A stretch of DNA of 64,000 nucleotides from Methylococcaceae bacterium (GCA_013140705.1 JABFSH010000008.1:124001-188000); one strand, 5' to 3'; counted from the stretch's first letter, positions 1 through 9,288 are shown. Numbers and translations are program-made. The notes: a model not told the origin generated them from the letters alone.

Positions 1-2
1 AT

Positions 3-776
3 ATTTACATTACGCTTCCCCTGCGGGCCGAACAACGTATTAGTCAGTTGATCCAACAACTGGCCGACAGTACGGTTTCCGTTAACATTGTCCCCGATTT
101 TTTTACCTTCAACCTGATCCAGTCCAAATGGAGCAACGTACAGGGCATCCCTGTTGTCAGCGTGTACGACACACCCTTTAATGCCGTAGACGGCATCACC
201 AAACGCATTGAAGACCTGGTTTTGTGCCTGATCATCATACCGATCATTCTCGTTCCAATGATCTTCCTGGCCATTGCCATCAAAATCACCTCGCCGGGAC
301 CGGTCATTTTCAGACAGCAGCGTTATGGCGTAAAAGGCGAAAAAATTGAAGTGTGGAAGTTCCGTTCCATGACGGTCTGCGAAAATGGCGACCAGATCAA
401 ACAGGCCACCACGAATGACAGCCGGGTGACGCGACTCGGAGCTTTTATGCGTCGAACCTCGCTGGATGAACTGCCTCAGTTTTTTAACGTGTTGCAGGGC
501 ACCATGTCGGTCGTCGGCCCACGACCTCATGCTGTTGCTCATAACGAATACTATCGCAAGCAGATACAGGGCTACATGCTGCGCCATAAAGTAAAACCCG
601 GCATTACCGGTCAGGCACAGATCAACGGCTGTCGCGGCGAAACCGACACGCTGGACAAAATGCAGGCCCGCATCCATTACGATCTGGAATACATGAAACA
701 ATGGTCTTTGTGGCTGGATTTAAAAATAGTAATCGTCACCATCTTTAAAGGCTTTATCAGCAAGCAAGCCTACTAA
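3..776 (+). CDS. Undecaprenyl-phosphate sugar-1-phosphate transferase (WcaJ type), 5'-truncated
   Basis: The reading frame is open from base 3, so the true start lies before the window; a TTG at 48 is internal. The visible part has the end of the linker region, one hydrophobic helix (about residues 75-100 of the visible part), then a complete bacterial sugar transferase domain. Family motifs are visible: SPGPVIFRQQR, VWKFRSM, RRTSLDELPQFFNVL, SVVGPRP and KPGITGQAQ. Members of this family move a hexose-1-phosphate from a UDP-sugar to undecaprenyl phosphate on the inner face of the cytoplasmic membrane, the first step of EPS repeat-unit assembly. It is the only initiating transferase in the window, so it probably primes the polymer made by the genes downstream. 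Which sugar is loaded cannot be read from the sequence. It is followed directly by a repeat element. Confidence 0.93.
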   Translation: MYITLPLRAEQRISQLIQQLADSTVSVNIVPDFFTFNLIQSKWSNVQGIPVVSVYDTPFNAVDGITKRIEDLVLCLIIIPIILVPMIFLAIAIKITSPGPVIFRQQRYGVKGEKIEVWKFRSMTVCENGDQIKQATTNDSRVTRLGAFMRRTSLDELPQFFNVLQGTMSVVGPRPHAVAHNEYYRKQIQGYMLRHKVKPGITGQAQINGCRGETDTLDKMQARIHYDLEYMKQWSLWLDLKIVIVTIFKGFISKQAY

Positions 777-962
777 GGATATGGCAAAAAATAACTTACC
801 GGTCCGGCATCAAAAAAAGTTTTCCGTTCATCCTGAGCCTGTCGAAGGACGGACGGAAAAATTCCACTCCGTAGCGGCAATTCGTTCATACTTCGACAGG
901 CTCAGCACGAACGGATTGCCGCGCGACTTTGCTATTTCGGGAAGATATTTTTAACGGAATCC
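776..962. repeat. ~190-bp composite repeat element, terminal-inverted-repeat type
   Basis: The outer arms are AAAAAATAACTTACCG (from 785) and the inverse, CGGGAAGATATTTTTAACGG (near 937-956). They flank two convergent REP hairpins that carry CCTGAGCCTGTCGAAGGA and CTTCGACAGGCTCAGCACGA. The same architecture recurs at 31177, 35955, 41626 and 42729, with partial copies elsewhere. It abuts the stop codon of the preceding gene. Confidence 0.8.
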
Positions 963-964
963 TA

Positions 965-1150
965 ATTCTACTTTGTCAGATTACCTAATCACTATTTTCC
1001 ACTATCGTCTTTCCGGCATGGATTGCCGGACCCGTTAGAGCGCGAAGCGAATCCAGGTGTCATGGATGAATTTAAGCCCGCCATCCATGGCACTGGATAC
1101 CCGCTCCAGGCGAGTATGACGAGCTTGAGCATAATCTGACAAAGTAGAAC
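965..1150. mobile_element. MITE-like element, copy A (18-bp perfect terminal inverted repeats)
   Basis: The left end reads TTCTACTTTGTCAGATTA (967-984) and the right end TAATCTGACAAAGTAGAA (1132-1149), a perfect 18-bp inverted repeat. Between them lie about 150 bp without coding capacity and with internal palindromic segments (ATGGATTGCCGGACC, CACTGGATACCCGCTCC). The same ends and interior recur at 11236-11419 and 29444-29654. It encodes no transposase, so it would have to be mobilised in trans. I could not define a target-site duplication with certainty. Confidence 0.8.
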
Positions 1151-1151
1151 T

Positions 1152-1262
1152 AAGGACATGGCAAAGAATAACTTACCGATCTGTTGCCGTGAAAATTTTT
1201 CCGCTAGTCCTGAGCCCTTCGACTGCGCTCAGGACGAACGGGATTTGGTGGGAAGGTCTTGC
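1152..1262. repeat. Partial copy of the composite repeat element
   Basis: It contains ATGGCAAAGAATAACTTACC followed by a diverged REP hairpin (CTGAGCCCTTCGACTGCGCT ... AGGACGAACGGG). Only one outer arm is present. A reading frame across it (1158-1352) only translates the repeat and is not called. Confidence 0.65.
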
Positions 1263-1266
1263 AGCC

Positions 1267-1545
1267 TTACTGTTTTGACCCATTCTCCCAGCCAGTATTT
1301 TTATCAACCCATCTCAGACACAACATATACCACAGCACCATTGGCAACATGAAGGCAAACCAGCTCCAGTCATCAATTAAAAACAGTTTGGCAACCCAGC
1401 CATTGCCATCAAAATATTTTACCCACGGAATGCAGTAAACACTAAAAAGCGTGCTACTCCAAATTAATAGCAGAGCACCCTTTCGCGTTTGAATACTTGA
1501 AAAGGCTAAAACTACCCACAGTGGCATTGAACTTTTCATTGTCAT
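1267..1545 (-). CDS. Small hypothetical membrane protein, 92 aa
   Basis: I do not recognise a named family. The protein has two hydrophobic stretches (about residues 24-42 and 60-80) separated by a short polar loop containing VAKLFLIDDWSW, and it is rich in tryptophan. It looks like a two-pass inner-membrane protein with both ends on the same side. A weak ribosome binding site (AAGAAG) precedes the ATG. Unlike the repeat-derived frames around it, its body does not read through REP sequence; only the last few residues approach a repeat. It stands alone between repeat blocks and points towards the sugar transferase, so its link to EPS synthesis is only positional. An orphan remnant is the alternative. 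Confidence 0.6.
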   Translation of the reverse strand: MTMKSSMPLWVVLAFSSIQTRKGALLLIWSSTLFSVYCIPWVKYFDGNGWVAKLFLIDDWSWFAFMLPMVLWYMLCLRWVDKNTGWENGSKQ

Positions 1546-1994
1546 CGTTCTTCTTACCCGTTATTTTCAATATTTAACATTAAATCAATTGAGGAATTTG
1601 TCCTTCGACAGACTCAGTGCGAACGAATGCCGTTATGAAATACCAATCCCAAAATATTTTCTGATTACTTAGAACTTTCAGCTAAAGTAGCAATGTCTGA
1701 ACTTACCGTCATACCGGCATGGATTGCCGGTATCCAGAACACAAGTACGTGGCCTGAAGTGAATTTTGTTTACATCCATGTAATCAATCCATGCCGGGGT
1801 GACGCAGCGTAAGCATCGCAGAAGTAGTTTTGCTCCTGGCTTGGCTGAAACTTATACGTAATCAGGAAATGTTTTGATCCAAATCTCCTCATCCTGACCT
1901 TCTCGGCAACTGCTCCTGCGTTGCCCTGCTTACCTACATCCATGTTGGTATCCTGCGGGAGAAGGCATAATTGTCGACCATATCGGGATTGGTA
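1546..1994. repeat. Gene-free 450-bp spacer with mixed repeats
   Basis: No gene is visible. It holds a REP half (TCCTTCGACAGACTCAGTGC at about 1602) and a palindromic segment around 1706-1812 with CCGGCATGGATTGCCGGTAT and an inverse copy near 1785. It also has a CCTTCTCCCGCAG-type hairpin at 1897-1965, which is split by a ~50-bp module related to those at 29491, 33402 and 34669. Confidence 0.6.
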
Positions 1995-3194
1995 TTACTC
2001 GTCATCAAACAAAACATCGTAAGCTTCAAGCAATTTTGGCGCTTCATACTTCCATTCCAGTTCATTTTCGACGCGATAACGGCCATATTGACCCATGACT
2101 ATGCGCTGTGCCGGATTATCCAGGAGCTGGACAATTTTTATGGCCATATCCACCGCATCATTATCAGCCGCGTAAAGAGACGCCTCCTGCGCTGAAAAAC
2201 GGCCTTCAGTCAAATCAAACTGCACAATCGGTTTTCCTAGCGCCATGTATTCCATAATCTTGTTCATGGTCGACTTGTCGTTCATTTCATTGGCCACATC
2301 CGGATTGACACAGACATCCGCCGTATTCAACATCTCCAGCATATCCTGATCCGGCACGCGCCCGGTGAACGTCACATAATCAGCAATTCCCAACTCGGCG
2401 GCATAGGCTTTCATTTCCTCAAGTGACGTGCCACCACCGACCAGTCCGAAATGCACATCGGTGCGCTTCAAGTCGAAAATAATATGCCGCGCAGCTTGCA
2501 ACAGATAATCGATGCCTTCCTGCTTACCCATGACACCGACATAACCCACCAGGAATTGACGTCCCTTTTTTAGCGCAGCAACCGGTGGAATGATTTTCAA
2601 CCGGTCCAGTTTTGGCCCGCTGCGAACCACAAATACCCGCTCCGGCGCCATGCCACCGCGCTCGATGGCAATCTTCTTATAGGATTCATTGGTGGCAATT
2701 GAAACCCCTGCTGTTTTAAATGTCCAACGTTCCCAGGCCAGCATCACTTTATAGAAGAAATCACGACGGCCAAATTTCGCTTCATACAATTCGGGATTGA
2801 TGTCATGGTGATCAAACAAAAATTTTTTGCCGAGCAGCTTGAAAAATCCGCCGATAATAAAAATGTTATCGGGCGGATTACAGGCATGGATGACATCGAA
2901 TCCCCGAGTGAGCAAGACCTTCCAGGCCAGTACAAACTCCCAGAATAGCGCCGTCGAATATTCAAGCGCATAGCCCAGCGCACCTTCGGCTTCGAAGGGC
3001 AGGTCATGCCGGTAGATGTGAATGCCGTCAATACACTCGTAAGTCTTCTCATAACCTTTGCCGGTCGGGCAGATGATCGAAACTTCATAGCCTGCACCTA
3101 CCAACGTCGTGGCTTCCTGCCAGACTCTGCGATCAAAGGGAGATGGCAGATTTTCAACAATAATCAGCACTCGCCTCGGCCAGTTTTTACGCAT
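1995..3194 (-). CDS. Glycosyltransferase family 4 (EPS)
   Basis: This is a retaining GT-B-fold transferase of about 399 residues. The N-terminal domain begins with VLIIVENLPSPFDRRVWQEA, a form common in EPS GT4 enzymes. The C-terminal nucleotide-sugar domain has VGYVGVMGKQEGIDYLL and the loop NKIMEYMALGKPIVQFD, which carries the acidic residue (E in IMEYMA) contacting the donor ribose. An upstream TTG gives a frame seven residues longer, but the ATG at 3194 has a GGTGAGG ribosome binding site at the right distance, so I prefer it. That site overlaps the stop of the upstream dehydrogenase gene (TGA at 3206-3208), suggesting translational coupling. It should add a sugar to the lipid-linked repeat unit in the cytoplasm. 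Donor and linkage are unknown. Confidence 0.9.
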   Translation of the reverse strand: MRKNWPRRVLIIVENLPSPFDRRVWQEATTLVGAGYEVSIICPTGKGYEKTYECIDGIHIYRHDLPFEAEGALGYALEYSTALFWEFVLAWKVLLTRGFDVIHACNPPDNIFIIGGFFKLLGKKFLFDHHDINPELYEAKFGRRDFFYKVMLAWERWTFKTAGVSIATNESYKKIAIERGGMAPERVFVVRSGPKLDRLKIIPPVAALKKGRQFLVGYVGVMGKQEGIDYLLQAARHIIFDLKRTDVHFGLVGGGTSLEEMKAYAAELGIADYVTFTGRVPDQDMLEMLNTADVCVNPDVANEMNDKSTMNKIMEYMALGKPIVQFDLTEGRFSAQEASLYAADNDAVDMAIKIVQLLDNPAQRIVMGQYGRYRVENELEWKYEAPKLLEAYDVLFDDE

Positions 3195-3205
3195 CAAACC
3201 AGCCC

Positions 3206-4516
3206 TCACCAGCAAATGCCATCGTAACAGTCGCTGCTGCGTTCCCTGATGATTCTGACCAGGTCAACCACCACCTGCCCTGCCTTAAGATTCGTAGGTA
3301 CGGTGCGGAATTCATCTGCGCCATTGCCAATGACCAGCGTCTCGGCATGAGCTAAAACCTCGTCCAGACTTGTCACCATCAGTTTTGAAATATGTGGGAT
3401 ATGGTTAAGAATATAATCACGGTTGGCGCCAGTCAGTGCGGCAAGATTGACATTCCTGTCGTACAATTTCAAATCATAGCCCTTGCCGATCAGGTATTCG
3501 ATTACATCGACGATGGGCGACTCCCGCAAATCGTCGGTACCGGCCTTGAAGGCGAAACCCAAAATACCAATCTTGCGATGGCCTTTATCGGCAATCATCG
3601 TGATGGCCTTGTCAATCTGACGCTGATTGGACGGCATTATGGCATTCAGAACCGGCAGATCCAGATCCAGACTTCGGCCTTTGTAAGTAAGAGCACGAAC
3701 ATCCTTGGGCAGACAGGAACCGCCAAAAGCAAATCCGGGTTTCATGTAATAGGGTGAAAGATTGAGTTTGGTATCCTGACAAAAAATATCCATGACTCGG
3801 TGGCCATCAATGCCCACGGCCTTGCAAATATTGCCGATTTCGTTGGCAAACGTAACTTTCAGGGCGTGCCAGTTGTTGTCTGTGTATTTCACCATCTCCG
3901 CTGTTTCGATATCGGTTCGAATCAACGGTGCATTCATATATTTATAAAGCTCGACCAGCTGATCGCCGGCCCTGGAATCCGATTCCCCAATAACGGTCTT
4001 GGGTGGATGATAATAATCATACACCGCTGTTCCTTCACGCAAAAATTCGGGGTTGTTACAGACCCCAAAATCCACACCGGCCGTTTTGCCGGAACTGGCT
4101 TCCAGTGTTGGAATAACAACCCCCCGCATGGTGCCCGGCAGCACCGTGGATCGTCCCACCACAACATGGAAATTTTCCTTGTCCTTGAGCGCCAGACCAA
4201 TTTCCTCGCACACGCGGCGCACATACGACAAGTCAAGATTACCGTTGAGCTGCGAAGGAGTGCCGACACAAATCAGCGAAATATCCGAGCTCATGACTGC
4301 GTCACGTACATTGGTCGTCGCCCGTAAGCGCCCTTCGGCAACCGTTCTGGCAATCATTTCACCAATATCTTTTTCGATAATTGGTGTCAAACCCTGGTTA
4401 ATCAGGTCTACCTTCGTCTGATTCGGGTCAAGGCCGATGACAGTGTGACCATCTGACGCCAAACAGCCTGCCGATACGGCACCCACATAACCCAAACCAA
4501 ATATGCTAATTTTCAT
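3206..4516 (-). CDS. algD: GDP-mannose 6-dehydrogenase-like nucleotide-sugar dehydrogenase
   Basis: The protein oxidises a nucleotide sugar twice, C6 alcohol to carboxylate, using NAD. The N-terminal Rossmann motif is FGLGYVGAVSAGCLA and the catalytic cysteine lies in FAFGGSCLPKDVRALTY (about Cys267). The C-terminal domain has LGFAFKAGTDDLRESP. From memory, the start (MKISIFGLGYVGAVSAGC), the NLSPYYMKPGFAFGGSC segment and the terminal EGICW-like ending (here DGICW) match AlgD of alginate producers better than UDP-glucose dehydrogenases. The product would then be GDP-mannuronate. The ATG at 4516 follows AGGAAAAAGGCG; the longer frame to 4570 adds 18 unrelated residues. Its length of 436 aa matches AlgD. 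No alginate polymerase (alg8/alg44) is seen, so the uronate probably feeds this heteropolysaccharide. UDP-glucose specificity remains possible. Confidence 0.88.
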   Translation of the reverse strand: MKISIFGLGYVGAVSAGCLASDGHTVIGLDPNQTKVDLINQGLTPIIEKDIGEMIARTVAEGRLRATTNVRDAVMSSDISLICVGTPSQLNGNLDLSYVRRVCEEIGLALKDKENFHVVVGRSTVLPGTMRGVVIPTLEASSGKTAGVDFGVCNNPEFLREGTAVYDYYHPPKTVIGESDSRAGDQLVELYKYMNAPLIRTDIETAEMVKYTDNNWHALKVTFANEIGNICKAVGIDGHRVMDIFCQDTKLNLSPYYMKPGFAFGGSCLPKDVRALTYKGRSLDLDLPVLNAIMPSNQRQIDKAITMIADKGHRKIGILGFAFKAGTDDLRESPIVDVIEYLIGKGYDLKLYDRNVNLAALTGANRDYILNHIPHISKLMVTSLDEVLAHAETLVIGNGADEFRTVPTNLKAGQVVVDLVRIIRERSSDCYDGICW

Positions 4517-4639
4517 ATAACGCCTTTTTCCTACTATTAATTGAATGTTCTGCAAAGCTCTCGCGGGCAAGGCCCGCTCCTACAACGTAGGACTTAGTGA
4601 CAGTAGGCCGCATCTTGAGTCAGGCCAGTTCCATCGATG

Positions 4640-7438
4640 TCATTGCACCACCAACCGAGTTACCAACTTTGTCGGCAAATGACCTCGCCAGACACCCCGC
4701 AAGGTACAGGACGGAACCTTACTACCCAAAGCCGGCGAAAACCAGCCCGACCTTGGCGAGTCACTCCCCCTAAACACGTCCCAGTGCCAACTTGCATCGA
4801 CAAATACCGTCATTCGGCGCTCAGAACCGAGTTTCGTGACTTGCCATGTTCCCGGATGAACACCAGGCACTACGTCAATATCCGGCGCAAAATGAAAATG
4901 TATGGCCACATCATGTGCACCATGCCCTTGAATCTCGTCATAGAGGTTCATTTCAGCATCCGAACCCTGCAGAACCACACGACGTTTGTGGATGCCTGCG
5001 GCCTTCCTATAACCATCATGTTCGCCGGTCACCCATTGCGTGCCATCGGCATCCTCTCCCTGAGCGATTATTTTTCCCTGAGCATGCCGCAACCACAGGA
5101 AGGGACCGCCGATTTCTGACTGATTCCTACCGTCAATCACTAAGGTGTTGTGCGCTGCCGTTCCCCGAAAATAATCCCGCCAGCCATGATCACTGTGATA
5201 GGCGTAGGTACCGGGATCCACCAACCACCAGAAGCCATCAACTGCAAGGCAGACACTTAGTGCATCGGCATGCCCATGCGCAGCAATAGACGGATAACCT
5301 AAAGACCCGGCATCAAACACCAGATGCAAAACCGAATTGCCCAAAACAGCATAGCCGCCTTTCGGAAATAACCTGGGATAAGTTGCCTGGGTGACCTGCC
5401 TTGGCCTGATCGGCAATGGCTTATTATCAAAGCACAATGTGTACCAAAATGCTTTTTGGGAGAATGTGGTCGGTGTGGATACGTTATCAAAAACCGCTTC
5501 AACCGCCGCTAAAACGTCGCGATAGGGATTTTGAGGCCATGCAACACTGAAGCGCGTGACAAACCCATCATCAGCATCACCAATTTGAGGTGGGAGACAG
5601 TCTATCAATGCTGTTGACTTTAGTTGTTCGTCCTGAGCCTGTCGAAGTGCAGGCTGATCAGATTCCCCTTTCCGTTCGTCCTGAGCCTGTCGAAGGGCAA
5701 ACTGATCAGACTCCCTTTCCCGTTCGTCCTGAGCTTGTCGAAGGGCAAACTCCCTTTCCCGTTCGTCCTGAGCTTGTCGAAGGGCGGAAAAACTAGTCGA
5801 GTCGTTTGGTTCATGCTTCGACAAGCTCAGCACGAACGGCTTGAATTTCGACAAACTCGGCACCGACGGTTCAAACTCCCCTTTCCGTTCGCCCTGAGCC
5901 TGTCGAAGGGCAAACTCCCTTGCCCGCTCGTCCTGAGCTTGTCGAAGGGCAAACTGATCAAATTCACTTTCCCGTTCGTCCTGAGCTTGTCGAAGGGCGG
6001 AAAAACTAGTCGATTCGTTTGGTTCATGCTTCGACAAGCTCAGCACGAACGGCTTGAATTTCGACAAACTCGGCACCGACGGTTCAAACTCCCCTTTCCG
6101 TTCGCCCTGAGCCTGTCGAAGGGCAAACTCCCTTGCCCGCTCGTCCTGAGCTTGTCGAAGGGCAAACTGATCAAATTCCCTTTCCCGTTCGTCCTGAGCC
6201 TGTCGAAGGGCAAACTGATCAGACTCCCTTTCCCGTTCGTCCTGAGCTTGTCGAAGGACTGTCAAATTCATCGACTCGGCTCGTTCATGCTTCGACAAGC
6301 TCAGCACGAACGGCTTGAATTTCGACAGGCTCAGCACGAACGGTTTGGACTTCGACAAGCTCGGGACGGACGGGTTTGGCGTTGTCTCCACACTACATCC
6401 TGGTGAAATGGCTTGCAGAAACCCGGCCATTGAAACAATGCGTTCGGCAAAAGCCTCCGAAAAATGTTGCCCCCGGCGCAATCCAACAAGCCAGGCAAAC
6501 AGAAAATAGTCCAGAACCCATAAGTGATAATAACTGGCCTGTTCCTTATTTACGCCGTCATCGAAAACCTGCAAGCGTGCTTCGCGCTCAAGTGCCTCTT
6601 GTGCAAAAAGGGCCCAGCGGTCGCCATGTCGGCCCAGATCAAAAACACTGCAGGCAACCCAAATTCCGGTTAATTCACCAATTAAATGATTATTGGCCGA
6701 CGAATCACGGGATAGGAAATGACGCACAAAATGAGTTTGCTGGTAAATGGCCTGGCCCAGTTTGACTGGATCGGAAACAGCTGAGAACAATCCGGCTTCA
6801 CCGTCCCGCAGCGTCAGCAAACTGTGTATGACCGCCCAGGAAATCAGCCGTAACGCCGGCTCCAGTGCGCTGCACCAGTGAATTCCCATGCCATAAGGGT
6901 TCTGTTGCATCCAGCTTTCAATCTGCTTTATAACGGCATCGCGATATCGAAGTTCGCCGGTACAGGCATAAGCCGCAGCGAGCGGAATCAAATGCTGGTG
7001 CCTGCCCAGTTCCCACAAAAACTTGATATTACCTACCAGACGATCATCCCGGTAATTCAACGTTTTACCAAAGGTGAGCGGCGCTTCAATGCCTGTCAGG
7101 GGATCGCGATGCCAATTAATCGATTCCCCCATATCCAGCGGAGCCTGCCCAAAAAAACCTATACGACCTTTCAATAATTCATTTAATGATTCCAGCTCCA
7201 GACTGAAATGTTCCTGCCAGGTCTTCATCCAGTCTTCCGGAGCTACAAACAATGACAGACGGGGCTTGACGGGACATGCCGGTTTAGGCATCCAGGCCCG
7301 TGCAACCGCCCATTGCTCCAGACGCTGACTGGCCATATCGGTCACGCGATGTATGACCTCAAGCACCGTCATTGCCCGCAGACGGTTGATTTTCCAGAGA
7401 AAACCGCTTACTTTTCGACGAGATACTGACGATGCCAT
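4640..7438 (-). CDS. Heparinase II/III-family polysaccharide lyase with a ~250-residue REP-encoded insertion
   Basis: The N-terminal alpha-helical toroid domain starts with KINRLRAMTVLEVIHRV, typical of EPS-locus heparinase II/III proteins. The C-terminal beta-sandwich has AHGHADALSV (about residue 720), DPGTYAYHSDHGWRDYFRG and AHNTLVIDG. Between them, just before PPQIGDADDG, sits an insertion translated from REP copies (about 5617-6376; repeated ALRQAQDERE, FVLSLSKHE, PSVPSLSK). Without it the protein would be about 690 residues, the family norm. The frame is open throughout, so every repeat unit kept the phase. No signal peptide is evident. I chose ATG 7438; ATG 7462 is an alternative eight residues upstream. 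Both overlap the end of the upstream amidotransferase gene. It may cleave or edit the uronate-containing polymer. Whether the inserted protein is active is unknown. Confidence 0.85.
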   Translation of the reverse strand: MASSVSRRKVSGFLWKINRLRAMTVLEVIHRVTDMASQRLEQWAVARAWMPKPACPVKPRLSLFVAPEDWMKTWQEHFSLELESLNELLKGRIGFFGQAPLDMGESINWHRDPLTGIEAPLTFGKTLNYRDDRLVGNIKFLWELGRHQHLIPLAAAYACTGELRYRDAVIKQIESWMQQNPYGMGIHWCSALEPALRLISWAVIHSLLTLRDGEAGLFSAVSDPVKLGQAIYQQTHFVRHFLSRDSSANNHLIGELTGIWVACSVFDLGRHGDRWALFAQEALEREARLQVFDDGVNKEQASYYHLWVLDYFLFAWLVGLRRGQHFSEAFAERIVSMAGFLQAISPGCSVETTPNPSVPSLSKSKPFVLSLSKFKPFVLSLSKHERAESMNLTVLRQAQDERERESDQFALRQAQDEREREFDQFALRQAQDERAREFALRQAQGERKGEFEPSVPSLSKFKPFVLSLSKHEPNESTSFSALRQAQDERESEFDQFALRQAQDERAREFALRQAQGERKGEFEPSVPSLSKFKPFVLSLSKHEPNDSTSFSALRQAQDEREREFALRQAQDERERESDQFALRQAQDERKGESDQPALRQAQDEQLKSTALIDCLPPQIGDADDGFVTRFSVAWPQNPYRDVLAAVEAVFDNVSTPTTFSQKAFWYTLCFDNKPLPIRPRQVTQATYPRLFPKGGYAVLGNSVLHLVFDAGSLGYPSIAAHGHADALSVCLAVDGFWWLVDPGTYAYHSDHGWRDYFRGTAAHNTLVIDGRNQSEIGGPFLWLRHAQGKIIAQGEDADGTQWVTGEHDGYRKAAGIHKRRVVLQGSDAEMNLYDEIQGHGAHDVAIHFHFAPDIDVVPGVHPGTWQVTKLGSERRMTVFVDASWHWDVFRGSDSPRSGWFSPALGSKVPSCTLRGVWRGHLPTKLVTRLVVQ
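5617..6376. repeat. REP cluster inside the heparinase coding sequence
   Basis: About 16 half or full copies of the TTCGTCCTGAGCCTGTCGAA type repeat lie in alternating orientations, spaced by short segments such as GGGCAAACTCCCTTTCCCG. A 210-bp segment (5787-5996) is tandemly duplicated at 5997-6206. The duplicated length is 70 codons, and the reading frame of the lyase is uninterrupted across the cluster. Confidence 0.92.
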
Positions 7439-9285
7439 AATTCCAGATTCAGTAGCGTCCATAATAATTTTTCATGATTCTGACGTCCCTTGATATGCTC
7501 GTTCAACACACGCTCCAGCACATCGCGCCGGTAATAACGAACGGTCAGGGAATCATTGCCGGTCAGATGATCGTATAAATAATCGCGCATCGGACCGCGA
7601 AACCACTCATTAACCGGCACTCGAAATCCAACTTTCGGGCGCTTCAGAATTGCCGCCGGCAACAGCCGCTTCATGGCTTCACGTAAAATCCATTTGGTTT
7701 GCCGCCCACGCACCCGGAAATTGTCCGGAAGCGAAGACACATACGCCGCCAATTCGTGATCCATAAAAGGCATCCGCGCTTCAATGGAGGCCGCCATCGT
7801 CATGCGATCACCGCGTTCCAGCAGATTATCCGGCAACCAGCTGGTCTGATCAAAATACAGAATATTGCGCAAGGCGCTGTTGCCTGCCCGCGTGTCGAAT
7901 TGTACACCGCCCTGCCGCTCCGTTACAGGCCGGAAAGCGACCAGTTCATCACGCTCCTTGCCAGAGAGAGCGCCAAACCATCTTGGCAGACGATCTTTCC
8001 GGTCTTCGAGGCCCAGATTGACGATAGCGGTTTTTGCCCGTCTGAAGCGATAAGGCAAGGCATGGATCAGAGGCTCGATTAGCCCATGTCTCAGCATCCC
8101 GGGCAGTATCCGGTAGCCTGCGGCATAGCGTTCATACACATGCTTTGGATAACCGCCCAGGAATTCATCGCTACCCTCTCCGGTCAGCACCATCTTAACG
8201 GAACGACTCGCCTCTTTGGCAAGCAGATAAATGGGAATGTCCGACGGCTCGGCAACGGGTGCATCACGAAAATGCACCAATGCCGGCAGTTCGTCCATCA
8301 GATGTTGTTGCGAAATCGTCAGTTCGTGATGCTCCGTTTCAAACTGACGGGCAATCGCTGCTGCATAGCCAAGCTCGCTATATTGGGCCTCAGCAAAGCC
8401 AACAGAAAAAGTTTTCACCGGCAACGAACTGTGGCGCGCCATCAAACCCACCACGGCCGATGAATCAATCCCACCAGAAAGAAATGCACCAAACGGCACA
8501 TCACTGATCATTCTGATTCTTACAGCCTCATCCAGCAATTCCAGAAATCGACCGACCGGATCGGATGGTGGCATCAAACCACCCCAGGGTTTCTGATCAG
8601 GCGGCGAATAATACGGCTGTTCGTGCAACTCACCCTTCTCCCACACTGCGAAGCTACCCGGCGGCAGCTTGCGAATGCCGGAAAACAGCGTGGCAGGCCC
8701 CGGCACATAACGATAAGCCAGATAATCCCATACCGCTCCATGATCAACATCAACGGTGATACCTGGAAAAGCCAATATCGACTTGATTTCGGAAGCAAAC
8801 ACTAAAGTGCCGTTTTGTTGAGCAATAAACAGAGGCTTCTTACCAAAACGATCGCGCGCCAGAAACAGTCTTTCACGATCGGCATCCCAGATGGCAAATG
8901 CAAACATCCCGCGAAACTTTTCAACACACGCCTCGCCGAACTCTTCGTAAGCATGCACGATGGTTTCGGTGTCGGATGCGGTAGCAAAGCGATGACCTCG
9001 CGCAATCAAATCATTTCTAAGTGCTTCGAAGTTATATATCTCGCCATTAAAAACAATCTGAATACTGCCATCCTCATTGCCGATCGGCTGATGACCGGTA
9101 TTCAGATCAATGATTGCAAGCCGGCGATGTCCCAAACCAACACCATGGCGGCCATCCCGAGTATTTGTTTCATAAAAGCCTTCGTCGTCAGGCCCACGAT
9201 GAGCAATCCGGACCGTCATGCCTCTTAAGATGACAGGCAAATCCTGAGTGGCTTCGCAGGCCACAAAACCGGCTATTCCGCACAT
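7408..9285 (-). CDS. Asparagine synthase-like amidotransferase 1 (exosortase/EPS associated)
   Basis: The protein has an N-terminal class II glutamine amidotransferase domain starting MCGIAGF (nucleophile Cys2 after Met removal), with HRGPDDEG, GHRRLAIIDL and FNGEIYN. A C-terminal synthetase domain follows, with the PP-loop SGGIDSSAV at about residue 270 and EGSDEFLGGYPKH. At 625 aa it matches the amidotransferase commonly found in exosortase-linked EPS loci. Both active sites look intact. The family makes amides from glutamine nitrogen and ATP-activated carboxylates. In an EPS locus the acceptor may be a sugar uronate rather than aspartate, which would fit the nearby AlgD-like enzyme. That acceptor is inference. 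It lies 3 bp downstream of a GT4 gene and overlaps the lyase gene, so it is probably co-transcribed with both. Confidence 0.93.
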   Translation of the reverse strand: MCGIAGFVACEATQDLPVILRGMTVRIAHRGPDDEGFYETNTRDGRHGVGLGHRRLAIIDLNTGHQPIGNEDGSIQIVFNGEIYNFEALRNDLIARGHRFATASDTETIVHAYEEFGEACVEKFRGMFAFAIWDADRERLFLARDRFGKKPLFIAQQNGTLVFASEIKSILAFPGITVDVDHGAVWDYLAYRYVPGPATLFSGIRKLPPGSFAVWEKGELHEQPYYSPPDQKPWGGLMPPSDPVGRFLELLDEAVRIRMISDVPFGAFLSGGIDSSAVVGLMARHSSLPVKTFSVGFAEAQYSELGYAAAIARQFETEHHELTISQQHLMDELPALVHFRDAPVAEPSDIPIYLLAKEASRSVKMVLTGEGSDEFLGGYPKHVYERYAAGYRILPGMLRHGLIEPLIHALPYRFRRAKTAIVNLGLEDRKDRLPRWFGALSGKERDELVAFRPVTERQGGVQFDTRAGNSALRNILYFDQTSWLPDNLLERGDRMTMAASIEARMPFMDHELAAYVSSLPDNFRVRGRQTKWILREAMKRLLPAAILKRPKVGFRVPVNEWFRGPMRDYLYDHLTGNDSLTVRYYRRDVLERVLNEHIKGRQNHEKLLWTLLNLELWHRQYLVEK

Positions 9286-9288
9286 AAT

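Noticed and set aside
1158-1352. 64-codon frame downstream of the first MITE
   Set aside because: It translates REP sequence (PEPFDCAQDERD) and overlaps the more plausible small membrane protein on the other strand.
5590-6406. Long frames on the plus strand inside the REP cluster (repeating FVLSLSKG, RPELVEGQ)
   Set aside because: They are the other-strand and other-frame translations of the repeat; only the heparinase frame connects to conserved domains on both sides.
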